From: Demequina sp. NBRC 110057
GTDB lineage: Bacteria; Actinomycetota; Actinomycetes; Actinomycetales; Demequinaceae
Direction of reading: 5' to 3'
DNA: 64,000 nt
Assembly: GCF_002090175.1 (NCBI RefSeq)
Contig: NZ_BBRN01000003.1
Span: 620,001-684,000, forward strand
Shown: in pieces, positions 26,350 to 36,160 of the stretch
Layout: every line of letters starts with the position of its first letter
How positions within the stretch are numbered: position 1 is the first letter of the stretch
Made by a program: the position numbers and the translations under genes
The notes under the pieces: model-generated
What the model saw: only the letters and a program-made list of their open reading frames with translations
The model's database searches: none
Told to the model about the DNA's origin: nothing

Positions 26350-26568
26350 GTGGAGATTCGCATCGGCGTGCAGAACGTGGCGCGAGAGATCGTCATCGAG
26401 ACCGACCTGTCCGGCGACGAGGTTGCCGCGAAGGTGGCCGATGCCGTGGCCGGAGCCACGCTCGACCTCACCGACGCCAAGGGTCGCCGCGTGGTGGTTC
26501 CCGCCGGCTCGCTCGGCTACGTGGAGATCGGCGAGGAGTCCAAGCGCCGCGTCGGCTTCGGGGCGTAA
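26350..26568 (+). CDS. DUF3107 small protein (TB9.4 family)
   Basis: 72 residues beginning EIRIGVQNVAREIVIET, closely like mycobacterial TB9.4/Rv3208A. It is a small alpha/beta cytosolic protein of unknown function, conserved across actinobacteria beside the DUF3152 gene. GGAGG stands 8 bases before the GTG at 26350, which is why this start is preferred over the upstream ATG that would add 12 unrelated residues. Confidence 0.88.
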   Translation: MEIRIGVQNVAREIVIETDLSGDEVAAKVADAVAGATLDLTDAKGRRVVVPAGSLGYVEIGEESKRRVGFGA

Positions 26569-26579
26569 CGGTCGCTGAG

Positions 26580-26607
26580 CCGCGCGGCAGGGCCTACCGC
26601 CGCGCGG
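26580..26607. terminator. hairpin between convergent DUF3107 and gluconokinase genes
   Basis: CCGCGCGGC (26580-26588) pairs with GCCGCGCGG (26599-26607) across a 10-base loop that overlaps the last codons of the kinase gene. No T run follows. Confidence 0.4.
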
Positions 26608-27120
26608 ACTCCACGATCGACCGCGCCACGAGCGCGGCGCCCGCGGGGTCGTAATTCTCGACCCTGACCTCTCCCCCCACCTCGTCCGCCTCGAGCGGCT
26701 CGAGCGTGGAGTACTGGGAGTCCAGCAGTCCCGCGCCGGCGAAGTGTCCATCGCGCTTGGCACGCAGGCGCACCCGGGGCTCGAGCACGCTCTGCGGCGC
26801 GGCGAGGTGGACGAAGACGACGTCCTCGCCGGCGATGTCCCTAATGCAGTCGCGGTAGACGCGGCGCAGCGCCGAGCAGGCGATGACGCCGCGCTCGGTC
26901 CCCTCGAGCCACTCCCCCACGCGGGCGAGCCACGGCCACCTGTCGTCGTCGGTGAGAGGAACCCCGGCTGCCATCTGCGCCACAGCATCGGCCGAGTGAA
27001 GGTCGTCGGCATCCATGAACTCGGCCTTCACCGCATCGGCCAGGCGCATGCCCACCGTCGTCTTGCCGCACCCGGTGACACCCATGACCACTACTCGCAT
27101 GGGTGCCACCGTAGCGGCGC

Positions 27121-27124
<4 letters not shown>
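26594..27124 (-). CDS. gntK: gluconokinase (P-loop, GntK family)
   Basis: 176 residues with Walker A GVTGCGKTT (15-23), FMDADDLHS and the D-x-D-R-x-P-W-L segment DDRWPWLARV of thermoresistant gluconokinases. It phosphorylates D-gluconate to 6-phosphogluconate. The GTG start overlaps the upstream permease stop by 4 bases (GTGA), so it is the last, translationally coupled gene of the GH3/ABC operon. The ATG at 27100 (MRVVVMG) is an alternative start that would leave a gap. Its place in a sugar-oligomer operon suggests that gluconate or an aldonate is released from the imported substrate. Confidence 0.9.
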
Positions 27125-28119
<995 letters not shown>

Positions 28120-28120
28120 G

Positions 28121-29104
28121 TCAGGACTCCATCTGCCGGGTGCGGGGATCGAGGACGGCGTAGGCGACGTCCGCGAGGATGTTCGCGACGAGCACCGCCA
28201 GGGTGATCACGAGGAACAGGCCCTGCATGAGCGGGTAGTCCTTCGCATTCGTCGCGTCGAGCAGGAGCTTGCCGAGGCCCGGATAGGAGAACACCATCTC
28301 CATGACGAGCGTGCCGCCCACGATGAAGCCCAGCGACAGAGCGAAGGACTGCAGCTGCGGAAGGACGGCGTTGCGCGAGGCGTACTGGGTGAGGACGCGG
28401 CGCTGGCGCAGGCCCTTGGCCTGGGCGACGGTGACGTAGTCCTCGTCGAGGACCGTCACCATCATGTTGCGCATGCCGAGGATCCAGCCGCCGAGCGAGG
28501 ACACGATGATGGTCAGCGCCGGCAGGGTGCCGTGGGCGATGACCTCGCCGATGAAGTCCCACGACCAGGCGGGCACCGAGCCCTTGTCGTAGGCGTGCGA
28601 GGCGGGCAGCCAGCCGAGCGTGGTCGAGAACAGCGCGATCACCACGAGCGCCATCCAGAAGTACGGCACCGTCGAGAAGAAGGTGGCGAACGGCACCACG
28701 TAGTCGGCGCGGGAGCCGCGCCGCCAGCCCACGATGGAACCCAGCGTCGTCCCCAGCAGGAAGCTGATAATGGTGGCGAGCCCCACGAGCCCCACCGTCC
28801 ACGGGATGGCCGACGCGATGACCTCTGACACCGGCGCGAGGCCGTTGGAGAAGGACACCCCCAGGTCGCCGCGCAGGAGCTGACCCCAGTAGTCGACGTA
28901 CTGCTGCCACAGCGACGCGTCGGAGTCGAGTCCGAACAGCGTGCGCAGCGAGTCGATCGCCTCGGGGCTGACCTTTCCCTGGTTCTTCTGCAGGTAGGCG
29001 GTGACGGGGTCGCCCTTCAGCATGCGCGGAAGGAAGAAGTTGATGGTGATCGCCGCCCAGGCGGTGAACAGGTAGAACGCCAGGCGGCGCAGGAGGAATC
29101 TCAC
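28121..29104 (-). CDS. ABC transporter permease, DppB/OppB type
   Basis: 327 residues, six helices, starting RFLLRRLAFYLFTAWAAITI as in OppB/DppB proteins, with the cytoplasmic coupling loop DYVTVAQAKGLRQRRVL. The GTG start overlaps the stop of the ATPase gene by 4 bases. Pairs with the DppC-type permease to form the membrane channel of the importer. Confidence 0.92.
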   Translation of the reverse strand: MRFLLRRLAFYLFTAWAAITINFFLPRMLKGDPVTAYLQKNQGKVSPEAIDSLRTLFGLDSDASLWQQYVDYWGQLLRGDLGVSFSNGLAPVSEVIASAIPWTVGLVGLATIISFLLGTTLGSIVGWRRGSRADYVVPFATFFSTVPYFWMALVVIALFSTTLGWLPASHAYDKGSVPAWSWDFIGEVIAHGTLPALTIIVSSLGGWILGMRNMMVTVLDEDYVTVAQAKGLRQRRVLTQYASRNAVLPQLQSFALSLGFIVGGTLVMEMVFSYPGLGKLLLDATNAKDYPLMQGLFLVITLAVLVANILADVAYAVLDPRTRQMES

Positions 29105-29919
29105 GACGCATCGCTCCTCGTGGTCGCCTCGCCGGCGGGGCCGGCGAAGTGCTTGTCGGGGTCGGGCGACGCGTCGCGCAGCGCCCTCGTGTACTCGTGT
29201 TGGGGGTTCAGGATCACGTCGTCGGCAGGGCCGCGCTCCACCACGACGCCGTGGTGAAGCACCATGATCTCGTCGGAGAAGTGCCGCGCGGTGGCGAGGT
29301 CGTGGGTGATGTAGAGGACGCCGAGGTTCGACTCGCGCTGCAGGTCGGCAAGCAGGTTGAGCACCCCCAAACGGATCGACACGTCGAGCATCGACACCGG
29401 CTCGTCCGCGATGAGCAGCTCGGGACGCGACGCGAGAGCACGCGCGATGGCGACGCGCTGGCGCTGGCCTCCCGAGAGTTCGTGGGGGCGCCGGTCGATA
29501 GTGGCGTCTGCATCGAGCCGCACGCGCGTCAGCAGCGACCGCACCTCGTCCTCGATCTTGTCCTTGGGCACCACCTTGTCGAGCGCGAGGGGACGCGCGA
29601 GGTGGTGACGGATGGTGTGATACGGATTCAGCGATGCGAAGGGGTCCTGGAAGACCATCCTCACGCGCTGGCGGTAGCGGCGCAGGCCGGGGCCGCGGTG
29701 CGGGATGGGCTGGCCGTCCAGCAGCACCTCGCCGCTGGTCGCGCGCTCGAGCTGGGTGAGGATCTTCGCGATGGTCGATTTTCCCGAGCCGGACTGGCCC
29801 ACGAGGGCGATGGTCTGGCCGGACGTGAGGGTGAAGCTCACGTCGTCCAGCGCGAGCATGTCGCCCGAGCCGCGCACGTGATAGCGCTTGGTGACGCCCT
29901 TGAACTCCAGGGTGGTCAT
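29101..29919 (-). CDS. ABC transporter ATPase, OppF/DppF type
   Basis: 272 residues: Walker A GQSGSGKST, Q-loop FQDPFASLNP, signature LSGGQRQRVAIARAL, Walker B LLIADEPVSMLD and a switch His in ITHDLATA. It lacks a long C-terminal oligopeptide extension beyond the LNPQHEYTRAL stretch. The ATG overlaps the previous ATPase stop (ATGA). It forms a heterodimer with the OppD-type ATPase to power import. Confidence 0.92.
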   Translation of the reverse strand: MTTLEFKGVTKRYHVRGSGDMLALDDVSFTLTSGQTIALVGQSGSGKSTIAKILTQLERATSGEVLLDGQPIPHRGPGLRRYRQRVRMVFQDPFASLNPYHTIRHHLARPLALDKVVPKDKIEDEVRSLLTRVRLDADATIDRRPHELSGGQRQRVAIARALASRPELLIADEPVSMLDVSIRLGVLNLLADLQRESNLGVLYITHDLATARHFSDEIMVLHHGVVVERGPADDVILNPQHEYTRALRDASPDPDKHFAGPAGEATTRSDAS

Positions 29920-30788
29920 GAGGCGTCCTCCTCGGGAGTGGCCGATGCTGGGGCCTCGGCGCCGCGCACAAAGTCGCCGCGCTCGCCGGTGAGGCTCGGG
30001 AAGGAGCCGAGTAGGCGCTTGGTATAGGCGTGCTGGGGGTCGCGGTACAGGCTCTCCGCCGCGCCGATCTCGACAATCTGCCCGTCCTTCATGACGGCGA
30101 TGCGGTCGGAGATCTCCAGCAGCAGCGGGAGGTCATGGGTGATGAAGATGACGGAGAAGCCCAGCTCGTGACGTAGCGCGCTGATCTGCTGCAGGATCTC
30201 CCGCTGGACCAGCACGTCGAGCGCGGTCGTGGGCTCGTCCATGATCATCAGTTGCGGGCGCAGCGCCATGGCCATCGCGATCATGACGCGCTGACGCATG
30301 CCGCCAGAGAGCTCGTGGGGGTACGAGCGCAACCTGTCGCGCCCGACGCCGACCACGTCGAGCAGTCGGCCGCACTCGTCGCGCCGCTCCGCCTTCGACA
30401 TTCCTGGCCGATGCGTGGTGAACACGTCGTCGAGCTGGCGGCCGATGGCGAGGACGGGGTTGAGCGCGTTCATGGCGCCCTGGAAGACCATCGAGACCTT
30501 GTCCCAGCGGAAGGCCCTCATCTGATCCTCGTCGAGGGCGTTGACCTCGACGTCGTCGCCGTCGGCGTCGTGGAAGACGACGGAACCCGAGGTGATGACA
30601 GCGGGCGGCTTCAACAGCCGCTGGACGCCGTAGGCGAGGGTGGTCTTGCCGCAGCCGGACTCGCCCGCGAGGCCGAGGATCTCGCCGCGGGCGAGCTCGA
30701 GCGACACGTCACGGACGGCCTCGACGGGCGGCTCCACGTCGTACACGACGCTGAACCGCTCGATGGTGAGCAGGGGGTCGGGGGTCAC
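29916..30788 (-). CDS. ABC transporter ATPase, OppD/DppD type
   Basis: 290 residues: Walker [21 protein letters not shown]-loop region, signature [15 protein letters not shown], Walker [13 protein letters not shown], and a [17 protein letters not shown]-terminal motif of the oligopeptide-transporter subfamily. The GTG at 30788, with GGGAG upstream, is preferred over a start inside the preceding stem-loop. It heads the translationally coupled ATPase-ATPase-permease-permease-gntK string. Confidence 0.9.
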   Translation of the reverse strand: MTPDPLLTIERFSVVYDVEPPVEAVRDVSLELARGEILGLAGESGCGKTTLAYGVQRLLKPPAVITSGSVVFHDADGDDVEVNALDEDQMRAFRWDKVSMVFQGAMNALNPVLAIGRQLDDVFTTHRPGMSKAERRDECGRLLDVVGVGRDRLRSYPHELSGGMRQRVMIAMAMALRPQLMIMDEPTTALDVLVQREILQQISALRHELGFSVIFITHDLPLLLEISDRIAVMKDGQIVEIGAAESLYRDPQHAYTKRLLGSFPSLTGERGDFVRGAEAPASATPEEDAS

Positions 30789-30811
30789 TCGGGTCTCCCA
30801 GTGTGAAGCGG

Positions 30812-30846
30812 GCGGTGGGGCCGGGTGCCATCCCCGGCCCCACCGC
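30812..30846 (-). repeat. stem-loop between lipoprotein gene and ABC ATPase gene
   Basis: A perfect 14-bp GC-rich stem (30812-30825 with 30833-30846) and a 7-base loop fill most of the 70-base gap. No T run follows, so it is better read as an mRNA 3'-end stabiliser or partial attenuator than a full terminator. It would let the binding protein be made in excess over the membrane parts. Confidence 0.7.
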
Positions 30847-30858
30847 ATCGGGCGTCTG

Positions 30859-32556
30859 TCAGCTCGCGGGCGTCAGGCTCGTGAGGATCTTGACGGTGGT
30901 GGGCTGGGTGGGGTCGGCGTTGACGTAGGGGTCCTCGTCCGACGGCCATCCCACGTAGTTGCGGGTGTTGAACTCGCTGATGAAGGGGCGGGTACCCACG
31001 GGGATCGCGGGCACGTCCTCGACGAAGATCTGCTGGACCGTCTCAAGGGCGGCGGCGCGAGAGTCGTCGTCGGTGGCCGTGGCGTAGGCGTTGAGAGCCT
31101 CGGTCGCCTCGGGGTTGTCGTAGCGGCCGAAGTTGTAGTTCGCGGCCTCCCCGATCGGCATCAGCCAGCGGCCATCCATGATGTTGCTGTAGATGTCGTA
31201 CGGCGTCGCTCCCGTGTCGGTCCAGTTGAGGACCGCCTGGAAGTCACCGTTGGAGCGGTCGGCCCACCAGGTGTCGACGTCGGGCGTGGCCACGGTGGCC
31301 TCGACGCCGAGCGCCGCGACCTCGTCAGCGATGAGCGAGATGCCGGTGACGTAGTCGTTCCAGCCCTGCGGCACCTGGATGGTGAACGTGACAGCCTCGC
31401 CGTCGGGGTTCATGAGGGTCTCGCCCTCCCAGGTGTAGCCGGCGTCCTCGAGGACGGCCTTGGCGCCGTCGACGTCGACCGTGTAGTTCACGCCCTGGTA
31501 TTCGTCGTTGATGAACGGGTCACCGGCGGGGGTCGGAAGGCCGGTGACCGAGGTCAGCTCCGGCACGCCACCCTCGCGGGCGATCGCCTGGTGCTGGGTG
31601 CGGTCCACCACCATGTTGACGGCCTGGCGGAAGGCGACGTCGTCGAACGGCGCCGTGGTCGTGTTGACGAACATGGTGTCGATGCCGAGTCCCGCGGGAG
31701 CCCAGTAGACGTTGTTCTCGTCCTTGTCGAGGTACGCGGACTGGACGTTGGGGATGAACGCCTGCGCCCAGTCGGCATCGCCGTTCGCGAGCGCCGTCGT
31801 GAGCGCGGTGTTGTCGTTGTACGACACGTAGAACAGGGTCGGCACGGCAAGCTCGCCGCCCCAGTAGTCGTCGCGAGCGTCGAGCTGCACCGACTGCGAC
31901 GTGAACTGGGTGAGCGTGTACGGGCCGGTGCCGACGGGGTCCATGTTGGTCTCCGCGGTGGGGTCGGCGACGCCCTCCCAGATGTGCTTCGGCACGATGA
32001 GCTTGTGCAGCACCTTGTCCTGCTTCACGTACATCGGCGCCTGGAACGTCAGCGTGACGGCATCACCGTCGACGGCCACCGAGTCCAGGCCGATGGCGGC
32101 GGCGTCGAGCTCCGGGTGGTCGATGAACAGCTGGAACGTGAAGGCGATGTCCTCGACGGTGAAGGGCTCGCCGTCGGACCAGGTCACGCCGTCCTTGGCG
32201 GTCAGCGTGAGCTGGGTGTAGTCGTCGGACCACTCGATGGTGTCGGCCAGCCACGGCTCCACGTCCGCCGTGGGGTCCACCAGGTTGACGATCGCGAGGG
32301 GCTCGTACAGCGCGTTGATGTAGCCCAGCTTGAGGGCCGACGAGTCGCCGATCCAGGGGTTGTTGGACTCCGTGGTGATCGCGCCGTCGGGCTTGGCGAT
32401 GGTGAGCGCCGCCGTGCCCTGGGTCGCGGTGGCGTCGCCGCCGTTCGACCCGCTCGTGCTCGGGTCGGTCTCGGGGTTGTCATTGCCGCTGCACGCGGTG
32501 AGCGTCAGCGCGGTGGCCATGCTGAGCGCCACGATCGAGGACTTCCTCATCCTCAT
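30859..32556 (-). CDS. solute-binding lipoprotein, family 5 (oligosaccharide/peptide ABC importer)
   Basis: 565 residues. A lipoprotein signal peptide ends in LTAC (C22 lipidated), followed by a Gly/Ser/Asp-rich tether. The body is an SBP_bac_5 (DppA/OppA-like) domain. In soil and thermophilic bacteria this family also binds cello- and xylo-oligosaccharides; the adjoining GH3 beta-glucosidase makes that likely here. An AAGGAGG site stands just before the ATG, stronger than for any neighbour, in keeping with high expression. A second ATG two codons in is possible. Confidence 0.9.
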   Translation of the reverse strand: MRMRKSSIVALSMATALTLTACSGNDNPETDPSTSGSNGGDATATQGTAALTIAKPDGAITTESNNPWIGDSSALKLGYINALYEPLAIVNLVDPTADVEPWLADTIEWSDDYTQLTLTAKDGVTWSDGEPFTVEDIAFTFQLFIDHPELDAAAIGLDSVAVDGDAVTLTFQAPMYVKQDKVLHKLIVPKHIWEGVADPTAETNMDPVGTGPYTLTQFTSQSVQLDARDDYWGGELAVPTLFYVSYNDNTALTTALANGDADWAQAFIPNVQSAYLDKDENNVYWAPAGLGIDTMFVNTTTAPFDDVAFRQAVNMVVDRTQHQAIAREGGVPELTSVTGLPTPAGDPFINDEYQGVNYTVDVDGAKAVLEDAGYTWEGETLMNPDGEAVTFTIQVPQGWNDYVTGISLIADEVAALGVEATVATPDVDTWWADRSNGDFQAVLNWTDTGATPYDIYSNIMDGRWLMPIGEAANYNFGRYDNPEATEALNAYATATDDDSRAAALETVQQIFVEDVPAIPVGTRPFISEFNTRNYVGWPSDEDPYVNADPTQPTTVKILTSLTPAS

Positions 32557-32605
32557 GTCTTCCTCCTTGAAGAACGGACCGGCGGGGCCGATGCCGTGGG
32601 TGGGT

Positions 32606-32624
32606 GACTCACCGGCGGTGAGTC
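32606..32624 (-). repeat. inverted repeat between GH3 gene and lipoprotein gene
   Basis: GACTCACC - GGC - GGTGAGTC, a perfect 8-bp inverted repeat with a 3-base spacer, 26 bases after the GH3 stop and 50 before the lipoprotein start. It could be a processing or attenuation hairpin, or a protein-binding site. A copy of the GGCCGATGCCGTGG oligomer lies next to it (32586-32599). Confidence 0.55.
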
Positions 32625-32649
32625 GTGCTGGCTGAACCTCGTGGTCGGG

Positions 32650-35103
32650 TCAGGGCGCCTCGCCGAGGGGTACGCAGACCACCCCTCGGATATCTCGCAC
32701 CGACCGTCCCGTGTGCAGGCGGTAGTCGCCCTTCGGCAGGACCCATGCGTCCTGCCGCACATCCCATGTCTCGAGCGCCCGGCGCGGGATCCGCACCGTG
32801 ACGCTCGCCTCGTCGCCCGGCGCGACGGTGGCGGCGGCGTGACCGCCGAGCCAGCGCACCGGACGGTCGTGCTCGCTCGCGGGGGCCTCGACGTAGGCCT
32901 GGACCACCTCGCGCCCTGCCCTGTCGCCCACGTTGCGCACCGTGACGTCGACCTCGACACCCGCGGCAGTGACGCGTGCCTCACCCGTCGTGTGCTCCCA
33001 CCGGGTCCAGCCCATGCCGTGACCGAAGGGCGCGGCGGGCGCGGCGCCCGACCGCTCCCAGCCGCGGTACCCCACGTGCACGCCGTCGGCGTAGTCGACG
33101 ATCCCGGCGACCGGCACCGCGTGGGGGACGGGGACGTCGGCCTCGCTCGCGGGAAGCGTCCAGGGCAGGCGCCCGGCGGGCTCGGCGGCGCCGGCGAGGA
33201 CGTCGGCGAGCGCGTGACCCGCCTCCTGGCCGGGGAACCAGGCCCACAGCACCGTGCTTGCCTCGTCGAGCCACGGCAACAGCACCGGAGCGCCGGCGTT
33301 GACGACGATCACGGCGTCGGGCACCTCCGCCAGCACGCGGCTCACCAGCTCGTCCTGGCGGCCGGGGAGGGCCAGCGTGACGCGGTCCCATCCCTCTGAC
33401 TCGCACTCCTCGTTGGTGCCGACCACCACGACGGCGAGGTCGGCGGCTCGGGCGGCGGCCACCGCATCGGCGATCTCCTGCTCGTCGCTGCGGCGCGGGA
33501 GGGCGTGGCGGATCTCGGCACGCACCATGCGGCCGTAGCCGGCGGCGTCGATCACCTGATGGCGGCTCGAGACGACGACGGAGCGCGCGGCGTCGACGCT
33601 TACCTCGACGGGCACCCCGACGGGGGTGTTGACGGACGAGTCGAGCACGCAGTCCACGCCCACGCGGCGCGTGCCAGTGGAGGCCACGGCTCCGTCGATG
33701 GTGGTCTGGTGGATGCCCACCGTGCCCACGGAGAGGCGGTGGACGCCGGGCTCGGTCAGCACGACCTCGGCGGTCAGCACCACCTCGACGGCCGTCTCGG
33801 GGATGTCGCGCGCCCAGCCGTCGTAGGCGCTCATGACGTCCTCGCGGACCGTGACGCCGTCGGGATCAAGCCACGCCGCGGCGAGGCCCGCCGGGACACG
33901 GTCGAGGTCGAGCCGCGGGGAGAACTCGCGCGGGTCGCCGCCGCGCTCGGAGACGATGCTCGCCTCCGGCCAGCGCGCCGCGAGGCCCTCGTGAGGGGTG
34001 ACGACGTGCTCGGGGTGGACGGTCGAGGAGCCGCCGCCGAGGACGTGGGGGCGCTCGGCGTTGGCACCGATGAGGGCGATGGTGGAGGGGGCGGGGCGGT
34101 CCCACGGGGCGCCAGACTCGGGGGCGCGCAGCACCACGGTCCCGGCGGCCGCGGCGCGGCGAGCGAGGCCCGCGAGGTCGCGCTCGACGATGGGGCGCGG
34201 AGCCTCGTCGAAGGCTCCCACGCGGCGACCGAGCAGCAGGATGCGCGCCACCTTGTCGTCGACCTCGGCCTCGGCCACCCGACCCCCGCGCACCGCGGCG
34301 AGGAGCCCCTCGGCCCACGGGCCCCCCGGCCCCGGCATCACGAGGTCGAGGCCGCCGGTCGCCGCCTCGACGGCGCGGCGCGTGGCCTCCCAGTCGGACA
34401 CCAGCACGCCGTCGAAGCCGAGCTCGCCCTTGACGACGTCCACGTTGAGGTGCCGGTGCTCGGTCATGGGCGAGGTCTCCACGCCGTCGTCGACGCCGTT
34501 GTAGGCGGCCATCAGCGACCACACCCCGGCCTCGATCGCCGCGGCGAAGGGGGCGAGGTACACCTCGCGCAGCGCCTGCGCGCCCACGCGGGACACCATC
34601 GACGTGCGCTCGGTCTCCGAGTCGTTCGCCACGTAGTGCTTCATGCACGCCGCGACGCCGCTGCCCTGGATGCCGCCCACGAGCGCCGCGCCGATGTCGG
34701 CGGTCAGCCAGGGGTCCTCGGAGAAGCATTCGAAGTGGCGCCCTCCCACCGGGGTGCGCTGGATGTTGACCTGCGGCGCGAGCACCACGTCGACGCCGTG
34801 CGCCCTGGCCTCCTGCGCGAAGGCCTCCCCCACCTCGCGGGCGAGGTCGAGGTCCCAGGCGGCGGCGATGCCCGATGGTGTGGGCAGCAGGATCGACGTC
34901 TCGCCCTCGGTCTCGCCGAGCCCGCGCACGCCAACGGGGCCGTCGGAGAAGGTCAGGGACCGCATGCCGAGCTCGGGGAGGGCGATCAGGCGCCACATCG
35001 TCGCGCCGGTCAGCAGCTCGACCTTGCGCTCGAGCGGCAGGCGCTCGGCTAGCGCGCGGCAGCCCTCGAGCGTGGCGCTCGTGGGCTCGGACGTCGTCGT
35101 CAC
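32650..35103 (-). CDS. GH3 beta-glucosidase
   Basis: 817 residues without a signal peptide, so cytosolic. A GH3 TIM-barrel with KHYVANDSETER, the nucleophile D237 in VLVSDWEA, then the alpha/beta sandwich (GANAERPHVLGGGSS), a PA14-like insertion (around 400-500: EVVLTEPGVHRLSVGT) and a C-terminal fibronectin-III-like domain (GWTRWEHT...TVRNVGDRAGREVVQ). This is the architecture of broad beta-glucosidases. GTG start with AGGAG upstream. First gene of the import operon, divergent from the TetR regulator. Confidence 0.92.
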   Translation of the reverse strand: MTTTSEPTSATLEGCRALAERLPLERKVELLTGATMWRLIALPELGMRSLTFSDGPVGVRGLGETEGETSILLPTPSGIAAAWDLDLAREVGEAFAQEARAHGVDVVLAPQVNIQRTPVGGRHFECFSEDPWLTADIGAALVGGIQGSGVAACMKHYVANDSETERTSMVSRVGAQALREVYLAPFAAAIEAGVWSLMAAYNGVDDGVETSPMTEHRHLNVDVVKGELGFDGVLVSDWEATRRAVEAATGGLDLVMPGPGGPWAEGLLAAVRGGRVAEAEVDDKVARILLLGRRVGAFDEAPRPIVERDLAGLARRAAAAGTVVLRAPESGAPWDRPAPSTIALIGANAERPHVLGGGSSTVHPEHVVTPHEGLAARWPEASIVSERGGDPREFSPRLDLDRVPAGLAAAWLDPDGVTVREDVMSAYDGWARDIPETAVEVVLTAEVVLTEPGVHRLSVGTVGIHQTTIDGAVASTGTRRVGVDCVLDSSVNTPVGVPVEVSVDAARSVVVSSRHQVIDAAGYGRMVRAEIRHALPRRSDEQEIADAVAAARAADLAVVVVGTNEECESEGWDRVTLALPGRQDELVSRVLAEVPDAVIVVNAGAPVLLPWLDEASTVLWAWFPGQEAGHALADVLAGAAEPAGRLPWTLPASEADVPVPHAVPVAGIVDYADGVHVGYRGWERSGAAPAAPFGHGMGWTRWEHTTGEARVTAAGVEVDVTVRNVGDRAGREVVQAYVEAPASEHDRPVRWLGGHAAATVAPGDEASVTVRIPRRALETWDVRQDAWVLPKGDYRLHTGRSVRDIRGVVCVPLGEAP

Positions 35104-35155
35104 GGGTGGCTCCTCGTCGTCGGGGAACGGGACCTGGCGGTCTCGATGAGCAGTA

Positions 35156-35177
35156 ACTTACAATGCAGTCAGTAAGT
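35156..35177. promoter_or_regulatory. candidate TetR operator over the GH3 operon promoter
   Basis: ACTTAC and GTAAGT form an inverted repeat with a 10-base centre in an unusually A/T-rich patch between the divergent GH3 and TetR genes. On the minus strand TTGCTA, a 16-base spacer and TAAGTT overlap it, a plausible promoter for the GH3 operon. Confidence 0.5.
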
Positions 35178-35252
35178 AGCAACACCGGGACGGGCATCGA
35201 TACCGTTTCGTGACCTGGGCGCAACGCGGGGCCCCTCCGCGCGGCGCCGCCC

Positions 35253-35258
35253 TAGACT
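35253..35258 (+). promoter_or_regulatory. candidate -10 box of the TetR gene
   Basis: TAGACT about 60 bases before the ATG; the same hexamer is the -10 box of the glyA operon and a candidate at the DEAD-box gene. Confidence 0.35.
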
Positions 35259-35318
35259 CGGCCCCTGTGGCACGCGGCACCCGCCGCGCACCCAAGGACC
35301 ACCGCGACGAGGACCACG

Positions 35319-35954
35319 ATGGCGACCACCAGACGACAGCTCCCCCCGCGACCGGAGACGGCCGCACGGCGCCGGGAGATCCTCGCCGCCGCCCTCGAGA
35401 TCTTCGGCGCGAAGGGCTACAACAACGGGCCCCTCGCCGAGATCGCCGAGCAGGTGGGGATGACCCACGCGGGGATCCTTCACCACTTTGGCTCCAAGGA
35501 CCGGCTGCTGGTCGAGGTGCTGCGCTACCGCGACGAGTCCGACGTCGAGGGAATCGAGGGACAGCACATCCCCGGCGGCACGGAGTTGTTCCGCCACCTC
35601 ATCCGCACCGCCTTCGCCAACGAGGAGCGCCCCGGCATCGTCCAGGCCTACGCGGTGCTGTCCGCGGAGTCCGTCACCGACTCCAACCCCGGCCGCGAAT
35701 ACTTCGAGGACCGCTACCGCGTGCTGCGCGGCGAGGTGGCGGAGGCGTTCCGCGCCATGTGCGCCGAGCGCGGCGTCGACGACCCCGCTCACGTCGAGCG
35801 CGCCGCCACGTCGGTGCTCGCCGTCATGGACGGCCTGCAGGTGCAGTGGCTGCTCGACCCCACCCAGGTGGAGCTGGCCGCCACGAGCGCGTTCGCGATC
35901 GAGGCGATCGCGCTCCAGGCCCTCGACCCGCGCCCCTCGCCCTTCGACGCCTAA
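35319..35954 (+). CDS. TetR/AcrR-family transcriptional regulator
   Basis: 211 residues. N-terminal helix-turn-helix with RREILAAALEIFGAKGYNNGPLAEIAEQVGMTHAGILHHFGSKDRLL, the standard TetR pattern, then an all-helical ligand domain. Divergent from the GH3/ABC/gntK operon with a 215-base spacer that contains an inverted repeat, so it is probably the local repressor. A TetR protein here is less usual than the LacI-type CebR that controls cellobiose uptake in other actinobacteria. Confidence 0.88.
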   Translation: MATTRRQLPPRPETAARRREILAAALEIFGAKGYNNGPLAEIAEQVGMTHAGILHHFGSKDRLLVEVLRYRDESDVEGIEGQHIPGGTELFRHLIRTAFANEERPGIVQAYAVLSAESVTDSNPGREYFEDRYRVLRGEVAEAFRAMCAERGVDDPAHVERAATSVLAVMDGLQVQWLLDPTQVELAATSAFAIEAIALQALDPRPSPFDA

Positions 35955-36009
35955 ACCGGCCACCGCATCGGCCTCCGAGAGGGTCCTGGCCCGTTCGGGG
36001 GCGTACGCG

Positions 36010-36160
36010 TAGACTGGGGCGCGACCCGGGGCTGACCGGTCGTCATGTGAAGCGCGGCGCCGCTGCAGACAGCGAAGGCCGTATGCGTTGGATGGTTCGC
36101 GATCGGCTGCCCGCCGATTCCGCGCGACCCCTCGCGCACGCACTCCCGATTGAGGAACAC
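36010..36160 (+). promoter_or_regulatory. promoter and long 5' leader of the DEAD-box helicase gene
   Basis: TAGACT (36010-36015) is a plausible -10 box, leaving a leader of about 140 bases before the ATG. The leader holds a GCGGCGCCGC palindrome and an in-frame ATG at 36083 with no ribosome site. Long leaders are common on cold-induced RNA helicase genes; nothing here proves such control. Confidence 0.35.

Noticed and set aside
36083-36160. Upstream ATG extending the DEAD-box helicase by 26 residues
   Set aside because: No ribosome site, and the residues do not fit the family; ATG 36161 has GAGG at proper distance.
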